A stretch of 64,000 nt of DNA from Rhizophagus irregularis. Lineage: Eukaryota > Glomeromycota > Glomeromycetes > Glomerales > Glomeraceae. Position numbers and translations under genes: made by a program. Below the pieces are notes generated by a model, which worked only from the letters and a program-made list of their open reading frames with translations, did not search any database and was not told the origin of the DNA. The first letter of the stretch is position 1; every line of letters begins with the position of its first letter. This document shows, piece after piece, positions 1 through 10,354 of this stretch. The stretch covers positions 1,364,001 to 1,428,000 of the forward strand of contig NC_089454.1 of NCBI RefSeq assembly GCF_026210795.1, written 5' to 3'.

Positions 1-752
1 ATTTTACTTATAATTACGGCAGCCCAAAATAATTTGGATGGCATGTATAATTTGGTAAATATTTCTTTTAAATTAATATAATTCTTAGCAATTACTATAA
101 TTTATATCTCAACTTAAAACGTAAATATCTCCAGATCCAGTAATCCAATCGGCAAGCTCTTTTTTCGTTTATATAGAACAGATCAAGGGCTTTCCAAAGA
201 GCCTAAATTTATACAAAATAGATCAGTAGATCCCAAGATATTTGCATTTAAGCATGTTAAAAAGTTCATACTTCAACTTTAAACATAAATATCTCCGGAT
301 CTAATGATTCAATCGGCGAGCTCTTTTTTCGCCTATAAAGTCCAGAACAAGGGCTTTCCAACGAGCCTAAAATTATAAAAAACGGATCAGTGAATCTTGA
401 TATATTTGCGTTTAAAGATGGTAATACAAACTCTAATATAAAATAATTATTTTTATTGTTTGAAAATATCTATTATGATACCATCTTTTATATAATATTT
501 TTATTATACTTTTATAAACATTTATAGCTACTAAGGCTATATAAATTTTTATTTTACTTTATATTTTATTAAAATATACTTACTTTTTAATAATATATGT
601 TAAAAATTCCATATATATGAAAAATGGGTTTTTTATTAGTAAAATATGTTTTTTTACAGCTTTTTTACATTTAATAATTTAAGTTTTGCAAATGTAAATT
701 TTTGTTCAACTTATTATTTAGTCAAGTGATCATCAATCAGATAATTTTTTGG
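1..752 (-). mobile_element. E1 family element, copy a, main body (reverse orientation)
   Basis: From about position 47 to 743 this is the reverse complement of the body of the elements at 21094-22276 and 29889-31658. It includes two tandem copies of a roughly 165-bp unit containing AGCTCTTTTTTCG and a ggctttccaa-gagcct core. No coding capacity is seen. The outer ~150 bp that should end in CATATGGGCTGATTTGTC is missing, so this end is truncated or diverged. The inner end is cut at 752 by the MULE, and the remaining terminus reappears at 26924-27017. Confidence 0.75.
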
Positions 753-899
753 GCAAATATATCATTTTTAATTAAGGAGGTGATGCTCTTTGATTATAGA
801 AGTTAGTTGTATAAACTGTTGTATCGTTTTTGATTATTAAAAAAATAAATGTATCATTTTTGATTATTGAAAAAAAAATTCTATCGTTTTTGATTATTT
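753..899 (+). repeat. MULE left terminal inverted repeat
   Basis: About 147 bp that recurs inverted at the right end of the MULE. It begins GCAAATATATC and contains three short direct sub-repeats of the form tatcgtttttgattatt separated by A-runs. Such subterminal repeats are often transposase binding sites; that role is inferred here. Confidence 0.75.
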
Positions 900-1450
900 G
901 TTAGTATCACATGGTCACATGCATAGATTTGACATACTGTATCTTGCATTTGCACATTGGAGACTTTATTTTTAATAACCCACTAAATAATTTCAAATTA
1001 TTAATCTTATTAATCGTTATTTTTGTTTCCTGCTTCTTGTATATTTTTATTAAGCCATTTAAAACAAAAAATTGCCAACATTCATATGTCATAAATTTAA
1101 TCTTTATTTTCTCAAAATTTGTCTTTATTACAACTAAAAGACAATAGTATTAATCAATCATCTACAGTCAACTCCCTCTATAGTCACTCCCGTTATAGTC
1201 ACATTCTACTATATAGTCACACCAGTTGAATGTTAAAAACACTTTATTATTAAAATCTATCCTATATAGTCACAATCTATCTATAGTCACTATCACACCT
1301 ATCCTCAAAAATCTTATCTGTTATATTAAAAAGAACCGTTTATAATCACAGTTATATAAAGAATATATTAAATAACTTGGCATCTAATAATCGTACAAAG
1401 ATGTATCATAGCTTGTTAGAATCGTCTCACTGAGACGAATCGAATGGTGG

Positions 1451-2768
1451 TAGTTTTATGCTTTTCCTTTGCAAGTGTTTACGGCCAGACCACCCATTGC
1501 CTCTTATGAGACTAATCTCGGGTCTGTGTCCTATCATCTTCAATGGGCAACCATTATACCGAGTACTTAATTCCTCAGGTAACAGCACCACTATAGAAGA
1601 CATCCCCCATCGGGCCATTTTAGGCTGATCTGAAGCTAGGTACACGTCGCCTACTCATCCTATACCCATTGCATGATACTGATACTCAATTTATTTAACG
1701 ACCTTTAGAGAGCATCTACTTTCATGGAGGACTTTCGACAGGTAACATCAACCATCTAAGCATTCCCTTCCATACTACCATTTTAGGTACTAAGTCTCAC
1801 TCAAAGGCCACTACAGCCCGCGATTACCTAGCACCGATAGTACAGTTGTTTACCCCAAGTGGTATACTTTGTAGTGACCACTCAGACAGGAAGTAGCAGG
1901 CATCTGTCCAGGATCACCCCTTATGGTGGGTATCAACCACCAGGGATCACTAACCAGGACCCAAGGAGTAGGGAATCGAACCCCATAGCCATGCTACCTG
2001 TTCTGTGCACAAACACCTTGGTTGGTCTAAGACCTAACAGAAGGTCTAACTACCACTAAGACATTGCACCCTCAGCTTTACCATCTGTGGACGACCATCT
2101 AGCCATTACTGACCCCAAGCGGTATCGTAGAGCGACCACCCGGACAGGAAGTCCCCCCCAAGGTATAGTAGTGACCTCAAGGACAGGACTGCGCACATGC
2201 CAATGGCCTCATAGGGAACGTTAGAAGGACACCATGACCCTTAGTTGAAATGTGCGGCCTAACCGTACACACTAATTCACCATGATGCAGTCCAACTACA
2301 CTAATCCCCGTACCTTCACGCTATTGGTTGTAGCGTCCGCAGTAAAATTCTTTTTATTTCCGTGGTCATGGGAATCGAACCTGCGACCTCACCATACTCA
2401 GGCTTAATGAGGGTCTCAGTGACTAACCACCAAGATAGGGTGACCAACCCTAGTTTTATGCTTTTCCTTTGCTATTGTTTACGGCCAGACCACCCATTGC
2501 CTCTTATGAGACTAATCTCGGATCTGTGTCCTATCATCTTCAATAGGCAACCATTAAACCGAGTACTTAATTCCTCAGGTAACAGCACCATGTAGAAGAC
2601 ATCCCCCATCGAGCCATTTTAGGCTGATCTAAGCTTTAGTATACGCCGCCTACTCATCTTTAATCCATTGCACGATACTGGTACTCAATTTATTTTACGA
2701 CCTTTAGAGAGCACCTACTTTCATGGAGGACTTTCGACAGGTAACATCAACCATCTAGTACCCTTCCA
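1451..2768 (-). repeat. Dispersed repeat with pol III promoter-like boxes, copy A (1000-bp unit plus partial second unit)
   Basis: The motif TAGTTTTATGCTTTTCC occurs at 1451, 2451 and 2769, giving a unit of exactly 1000 bp followed by a 318-bp partial second unit. A diverged copy lies in the opposite orientation at 27019-29705. On the minus strand the B-box consensus GGTTCGATTCC occurs twice, near 2370-2380 and near 1976-1986. The first is preceded by an A-box-like TGGTTAGTCACTGAG, so it resembles a tRNA-derived SINE head. The stretch is richer in GC than its surroundings. It interrupts the 147-bp satellite (1404-1450 matches 2895-2941). Confidence 0.6.
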
Positions 2769-2782
2769 TAGTTTTATGCTTT

Positions 2783-3290
2783 TCCGATCACTAGCTGACG
2801 AGTTATTCAACAAAATGTTAAACATCTTACGTTTACTGCGCCATTTAACATTTTGCTATATTTCTCGTTACCTAGTGATTGTAAAAAGACGATTTATAGC
2901 TCGTTGGAATCGCCTCATCGAGACGAATCGAATGGTGGTATGTTCATCTCTCTGTGATCAATATTGACGGAGTTATTACTTAAAAACCATTTAATATTTT
3001 TTAATTTCGGAAATTGATCTAGTGATTGGATTTTGATGTATCTTATACCATTAGATTCGTCTCATCAAGATGAATCGAATGGTAGTAAGATCGTCTTTCT
3101 AGGATCAATGTTGGCAGAGTTATTACACAAAAACCATTAATATTTTTTTAATTTCGGAAATTAATCTAGTGATTGGATTTCAACGTATTTTATACCATTA
3201 GAACCGTCTCATCAAGACGAATCGAATGGCGGTAAGATCATCTCTTTACGATTAATATTGGCGAAGTTACGATACAATAAAGTTTTAAGT
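2783..3290 (+). repeat. 147-bp tandem satellite
   Basis: About three and a half units. The core agacgaatcgaatgg recurs at 2921, 3068 and 3215, a spacing of 147 bp. Each unit contains the small palindrome cgtctca...tgagacg or a decayed form. A further partial unit at 1404-1450 lies on the other side of the inserted repeat. No gene is seen here. Confidence 0.8.
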
Positions 3291-3533
3291 ATAATTATGG
3301 CTAAAATTATGTTAATTTTTGGCCGGAATTATGATATACAAATATAAGAAATTTTTTATATAGTCACATCTCTTTATAATCACCAAATATGGAGGATCAT
3401 CGCAACTCTTTCCTGAAATTTTGAAAATACTAATAAAATTTTATTTTTGAAATTTTCGTTCGAAAATTTCTAAGTGCTCGTTCAAAATACTAATATTTCC
3501 ACAGTTGCTTTCCTCTTTACTGAGCTCTAAACT

Positions 3534-5266
3534 ATGACTACACCTCCAGCTCCTTCTGTTATTAACCCGGATATTTCGCCACCACTGCGTCCTGTTGTTT
3601 CTACTCCCTCTGGAGACCGACCTTTATCTCCCACTAGTACCGCTGGCGCACCCAATAAACGTACACGTACTGTCTCTGATGACGCGATGAACAAGCTCGA
3701 TATAACTTCGCCTTCAGCTCCTCGCTCCCACCTTTACTTCTACTGTTCCTTCAGGTCTTCCTGTCAACAAAGTCCAAGTGCTTACATCTCCTCAAAATAT
3801 TACCACTCCTGTTGAAACTGTTGACGCTTCTATCCATGCTCCCTTTAACACCAGTGGTAAAGGCAAAGCTGTCGTCTTTGATGTCCCAGAACGACGACCA
3901 TTTCCCGATGGTAATGCTGCTGCTATCAAATCTGCACCCTCTTGTTATCATGCTGCGGCCTATCTACGCGACGCGCCTGACGCGCTCAAAGCTAAATTCA
4001 CCACCAATCGCTCTATGTGTGATGAGGTGGATTGTTCACTCTCCCGTTATTCCTCTTATGGCGCTCGCGCACGATGCGATGGATCAGGCGATAACAAGAA
4101 AATCCTTGTCTTCTTTAATAATCATGATGATTATACCGATTGTATCATCTCTCCACGTGCTGATCTCCTCGATTTGGCCTTCAGTCATTACTCCCCTGCA
4201 GACGCCAAGCTTAGTGACGAGATGAAGTCCTTATTCGTCACTGATATCCCACTTTTCCTAACTGAGACTCAAGTCCGTCAGGCATTTTCCCGATATGGTA
4301 CTGTAATCAAGTGCAAACTTACTCCTAAGAAATATTACTATAATGGACATATCCAGTTTTCCTCCGCTGGATGCAGTTACCCAATTTAATGATATTTGGG
4401 CGATCATTTGCCTTGGTAATTCTTTACGTGTCTGCCCGGCATCTTTCTCGAAAACCCAACGCGACAGCCGTAGAGAACATGTCGCTATCCTTGCTGACAT
4501 CCCAAAGAATATTAAAGAAGCTGATCTGTTGGAAATTGCTACTCAAGTTAACGCTAAAGCCCTTAACGTTCCTCTATCTATCAGCTCCTACAAGCCTAAA
4601 CCCTATGTATATTTGAACTTCTCCTCGTTTGAATCTCTTGAAGCTGCCAAAGAGATGACCGTGGCTTTCCGCGGCAAAGGTTTAACTTGGCACCCTCCTA
4701 ATGAAGCTCACACTTCATGTCATATCTGTGGACGTTCGGGTTGCTCTCCTTCTGTATGTAGCCCTCGCCCCACACGAAAAGTGGACGATCGCCTTAACAA
4801 ACTTTACTCTCGCTTCAATGCTGGCCCTAGACGTGGCCGTCAGGATTCACGACAATCACGTGACAATTCTAATTCCCGTTCTAGATCGCGTTCCAATTCT
4901 CGATCTCGCAATAATAATTCCTCTTCATCCCGCTCTAACAACAGCAATAATAAGTCTAACACTTCTCGTCCCAATACTCCTCGAAGTAGTAACCGGACTA
5001 ACAATAATAATAATAATCCCAGGAACAATGGAAATTCTTCCGGACCTACTCAACCTCCGCACAGACCTCATCCTATTATTTCTACAACACCTACTTCTTT
5101 ATCTAACAATTCTGCCCCTACGCTTCCTCAACATATTATTGATGACCTAAAGGCGCAGATTAAAGAGATCGCTAACACCCTCCATACTCTCGAGGAAACT
5201 GTCTTTTGGATGAATGATACTATCACGACCCATGAATATAGGCTATCTGAAATTAATCAACGATGA
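3534..5266 (+). pseudogene. LINE ORF1 (nucleic-acid-binding protein), frameshifted
   Basis: Three overlapping reading frames cover this region (3534-3815, 3778-4389 and 4343-5266), which implies one frameshift near 3740-3780 and another near 4345-4385. The middle part (LFVTDIPLFLTETQVRQAF) looks like an RRM. The last frame has a second RRM-like stretch, then CHICGRSGCSPSVC, a cysteine-rich knuckle, followed by an Arg/Ser- and Asn-rich tail and a short predicted coiled coil. ORF1 proteins of non-LTR elements coat the element's RNA. It is followed 16 bp later by ORF2. Confidence 0.7.
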
Positions 5267-7367
5267 ATTACGATAACCCCTGGTGACTCGATTTGTATCC
5301 GCCTTCGATGACTACGAAAATCAAAATTATTCTTACGATAATGGATGGGACGATGCCCAACCCGCCCGACACGAATTCTGGTTTCAATCTTCCTCCCCAT
5401 ACTTCCTCTTCTTCATGGACGTTTCTCCTGACGCTTCCTTCTCAGCTTTGGATCCTAGCTCCATCCTATCAAAACGACATGTCCCCTTACCTGTTTCCCG
5501 ACCTACTAATATCACCCCCGACGCTAACACTTCCCGTTTGCAATCAGAAATTTTTAATGTTACTACTACACAAAAGAATCTTTCTGCCCAACTTGGTTCG
5601 ATTATGGAAAAATTGGACTCCTTCTCTCCTTCAAAACCCTCCCCTTCTAATGATTGAACACCAACTTGTATCGGGTGTTTCACAGGGATTTCACCCCCCT
5701 GATAGTGCGATACCTAATTTTAATAGTCCTAATAATCCCCCTTCTCCTCCTTTTTCTTCCCCTCTTATTAACTTTGGACAAGTCAATGTTAATGGATTAT
5801 GTTCCCCTGTACGACAACTGCATTTGTTAAATTATTTCCTTCATTCTTCTTTTGGCGTTTTATCTTTAAATGATACTCGTCTCACTTCTTCCCGTGCTAA
5901 ATTTCTTTATCAAAATGAACATTCCCAATATAATTTTAAATCTTATTGGGCTCCTTCCCCCTCTAATTCGCGACCACATGATGGTGTTGGTCTTTTACTT
6001 CGCCATCCTTTACACAAACATGTTCAGAAGATTGATCCCTAGAAAGGTCGTCTTTTAAAATTAGATCTTTTTTTTCATCAGACAAAAATTTCTATTATCT
6101 CTGTTTATATTCCTCCTTATCATTCTATTCATTATAAAGAACGTGATGCTATTCTTGTTCAACTTAATTTATGGCTTGATAAAGCCCGTTCCAATAACTA
6201 TCACGTAGTTATCCTTGGTGATTTTAATGCAGATGAAATTTCACATTCACATCTTCCTCAACATCATTTGAAAATTTTACGATCACTCTCTTCTCGATAT
6301 TTTACGGATCACCAATCCCATATTTCCTCAATTTCAGGTTCTAGTCCTACCTTTTATCATCAAAATGGTTCTTCAAGACTTGATTATATCTGGTCATCCC
6401 CTGGATTTCCTGCTCCCGGTCTTTTCTCTCAAGTTGCAACTTGTCCTAAGCTGAATGATAATCAATTTACTGATCATCGTGTACTTATAACGGCCTTTGA
6501 TTTTAGCTCATGTTTCGCTACTTTATCCAAAGCTCGATTAAAGCAGAAAAGCGAACAACGCACCATCTTTTTTTATAAAAATTTGAAAGATGACACTTGG
6601 GACAAATTTTCCAATGAAGTAAACTCACGTCTTGAGTTATACTTGACCACACACCACCCTTCAGTATCTTCACTTTCAGCTCTTTCATTGGACAAACTTT
6701 GGCACGCTCTTAAACGTTTTATTCTTGGTGGTGCCATTGATTCTCTACCATTCCAACATGTATCCAATACTCATCACCATAAATATCCTCCTGAACTTAC
6801 CATGCTTATTGCTGTCAACAAATTCTTGGATAGATTATTGTTTAAATTGACCACATCTAGGCCTGGTCGTCCTGCTCAAATTTTACAAATGATTAATTCT
6901 TTACCAACCCAATTAATCCTCCTTAAGTCTCTTTTAACAGATTATACTATACCTTCTTATAGTACAACACCGCTTCCTACTTTTGTCAAATTTTTACGTT
7001 CACAAAAAGCTTTGGTCTCAGCTTATCTTTCCACACAATTTCATCAGCATCGTGTAGATTCCATTGAATATTATACTGCTCTTAAAGATGAACATTTCTC
7101 TACATCCCCGGGCTCTTTTATTTCCTCAGCCCTATCGGTGGAACATCGTTCTATCGTCCTTGATAGAGTTTTGGTTGTTATTGACTCCAAACTCGCATTA
7201 CTTACTGATCCTTCAGATATCAAACAAGCTGCTATTAAACACTTCCAATCGGTTGTCACTCCTCCTTTGGTCCAGTATTCTTCTACGGATTCATTTCCTC
7301 CACGATGGCAACGAGCTTATACTCCTCTTCCAGATATTGATTCGTCCTTATATAACTTGGTTATGTC

Positions 7368-7611
7368 TAAGGTTGCTTGCCGAAACCTAAGGGTTTAGGC
7401 AAGATGGCGTTTCGCCGAAAAGCAAAATTCTGCTGAAACTATATTAAAGTTATATTAAAAAACTGGCGAAACTTTGGAGAATGGCGAAACTGCTGAAACT
7501 TATTATAAATGCCGAAACTGCCGAAACTCTGCCGAAACTATAATAAATCTATAGTAAAATTTTGACGAAACTAATCGTAGGATTTTGAAGAGGTTTAGAC
7601 AAGCAACTTTA
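7368..7611. mobile_element. 244-bp hAT-type MITE in LINE ORF2
   Basis: The ends are TAAGGTTGCTTG and CAAGCAACTTTA, with an 8-bp duplication GTTATGTC at 7360-7367 and 7612-7619. It lies between the codons for LVMS and PILADEW of the LINE RT region. The interior is built of short gccgaaact and ctgaaact motifs. It has the same length as the copy at 21182-21425, with about nine base differences. Confidence 0.9.
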
Positions 7612-9937
7612 GTTATGTCTCCTATTCTGGCCGATGAATGGAAAAACACTCTCAATTCTATGCCTAATAATAAAGCCTCTGGTCCTTCCAAGATCTCTTA
7701 TGAGATGCTCAAACATTTAACTGGAGAAACTTTCAATTTGTCCCTTGTACTAGCCAATGCTTGTCTCATTCATGGAGATATTCCTGCCGATTGGCGTGAA
7801 GCGCTTGTTTATCCCATTCCAAAGCCTCATGAATTTGACGCCCAATTGAAGAATACGCGACCTATTACTCTATTGGAAACAGTACGAAAATGTGTGGTTA
7901 AGGTCGTTACAACTCGACTATCAAAAATCCTAGCCGACAATCAAGTGCTCCAAGGTGGTAATTTTGCCGGATTACCAGGTGGCTCCACCGACATTCCTAT
8001 TAAGATGCTTGATGCTATTATTCATCAACGACGCTTTGATAAAAGCGATGACCAAGAACTATGGGTTGTTTCTCAGGACATTTCTAAGGCCTTTGACTCA
8101 ATTGATTTGAACATGCTTAGACTGGCTTTAATTCGCCCGCATATTCCGTCTTTATTGATCAAATTTATCATTAACCTTTTTAACTTTTACAAGGCGTAAT
8201 AATAAAATTATTACACATCATGGTGATACTTCTGGATATAGAGTTAGAATTGGTATTGACCAAGGTGAAATCATCTCTCCATTATTATGGGTTATATACT
8301 TGGATCCATTACTTACCACACTTAATCGAGAAGCTTGTGATCCCTTTATTTTGAAATCTTCTGCATTATTGGATTATTCTCCAATTGAATATGAACAACA
8401 TAATCTTCCTGTTTCACATATTACATTTATGGATGACTCTACTTTGATTGCTTCATCTAAACAAGGAATTGAAGATCGCCTTTCCATCACTGCTGAATTT
8501 TACACTTTAAATAATACTCAAGCAAATTCAGCAAAATATATCCTTCTTTCTTCTGAACTATTTTCTCAAACTATTGTATTTGATCTATTCCCATCTTCTT
8601 TAAATACGATTCATACCCTTACTTTAAAGGCGTTAGCCTTATCTACATCTTTTCGGTTTTTAGGTGTTTGGTTTAACCTTTCGGCTTTTTCTCGTTTCGT
8701 TCATAACCAAACTGTTTCCATGGTCAAAGACATGGCCGCTCTACTCAGTCCTAAAAAACTTTTAGCACAACATATAGCTTATCTTTATAATGTTGTCCTA
8801 CTTCCAAGGCTAGAATTTCGCCTACAAACCATATTATTTGCAGAATCCACCATTAATCGCATGGTTTCTCCAATGCTTTCTCTTATTCGTCAGAAGGCTG
8901 GTTTGGCCTCAGTCACTCCTCTTTCCACACTCTTCACACTGTTGCCTTTCTCTATTCAACAAGCGTTTGGTCGATTTCTATCATCTCATGTGGCTTCATG
9001 GCAGAAAATTTTCTCTCACCCTTCATATAAGCTCTTTGCTAATTATATGATTACTTATCTCCAAGGTTTTTTGGACTGTGATGCCTGCCCTTCTACTATT
9101 GACCTGGAACCATGGTCCCACACCCTTTCTTTGCGAACACATTCTTTATTTAATTCTTTATTGTTCTCTTCTCGTTTAAATATCACGTGGTCTTTACTGT
9201 TCCGACCTCCAAGGAAAGATTTACGTCCGGCGATTCCACTCTGGTCTATTTTACCAAAAGATTTATTTACTTCCATGAAAAATGTTCGAAAAAATTTCTG
9301 CACTCATTTTCTTGCTCAATTGATTACACCGTGTGGCTCTCGACTTCTCTCATGAAAAGATTTACGCTTTCTTAAACGAGTATCGAACAAAGGATCTGCG
9401 CCTGCTTGGTTTAATTATTTGTTCAATCTTATTGTTATTCCTAATTCACCTTCTTTTTTTATTTTACAACAATTTAGAATTCCTAGTTCTCATACCGTAG
9501 CTTCTATTTCTTTTATAGATATTAGTCGAAATTATTGGTTTAACCCTCAATGGGCTATTTCTTTTAATCGCAATACTAACTCTTTCCTCGTTGGCCGTGT
9601 GATTACTACCTATCCTGCTCCACGTAATGAAGCTCTTATTTCACATTGGATTGCGTCATCGGTTGATGATTTACTTTCTGAATTTACTGCATGCCAAGGT
9701 TGTGCCTCTGCTATTCCGCGATCCTCTACCTCTAAGACTTTGATTAAACGATGTCCCTCTGAAGGATGTTTCTCTTATGTTCCGTTATCAAGTTTGATCC
9801 GTTATCCTACGAAACCTCGTACTTATATACATGCGGATACTTGTTCGGTTTCACTTTCTGCCTCGTTAGGCTATGCCAAATCTCTTTTACTATTTCATCT
9901 TTTTGCTCCGGTCCGCTTACCTCCTACGAATGAACTA

Positions 9938-10354
9938 CAGTGCATACAACTTAGTCCTAGCAATTAAATTTGATGAAATTTAAATCACTACTATTCATTC
10001 AAAAAAAAAGATAAACATAAAGTATAAACGTACAATGATAAACCAGATTAAGCTTAATAAAACTATGTTTTTAAATTTCCTGTAAAGTATTTTTTAATAA
10101 AGTAGTAGCAATTCAAAGTTGAAATATTTTACTATTAAATTAAATATTTGGCCGTTTTATTCTGACCAGAATTACATGTAAGTCTGGCCAAAATTACTTT
10201 CGTTTAATTATTAACTATGTAAATTTGGCTAGAATTAAGAATTATAACTTAAATTAAATAAATTTGACCAATAAAATTACAGGATTAGTATTACATAATG
10301 TAAAAAATTTGGCCGCTTAAAAATTTTTTTGTTGGGACTAGGTTGTATGCACTG
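9938..10354. mobile_element. 417-bp Tc1/mariner-type MITE in LINE ORF2
   Basis: The TIRs start CAGTGCATACAACTTAGTCC at 9938 and end GGACTAGGTTGTATGCACTG at 10354, flanked by TA (9936-9937 and 10355-10356). The interior is AT-rich with several ggccaaaatt/tggccg motifs and no coding capacity. Excising it with one TA rejoins the LINE ORF2 frame just before RNase H. Confidence 0.9.

Noticed and set aside
2340-2455. A functional tRNA gene on the minus strand
   Set aside because: A perfect B-box and an A-box-like word are present, but acceptor and T stems do not pair well and the segment belongs to a repeat.
1451-2768. 318-bp direct repeats as LTRs of a small retroelement
   Set aside because: The repeats do not start TG or end CA, no primer-binding site was seen, and a third start at 2769 fits tandem duplication better.
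4840-5028. Minus-strand Leu/Arg/Glu-rich frame
   Set aside because: Antisense of the Ser/Arg-rich tail of LINE ORF1.
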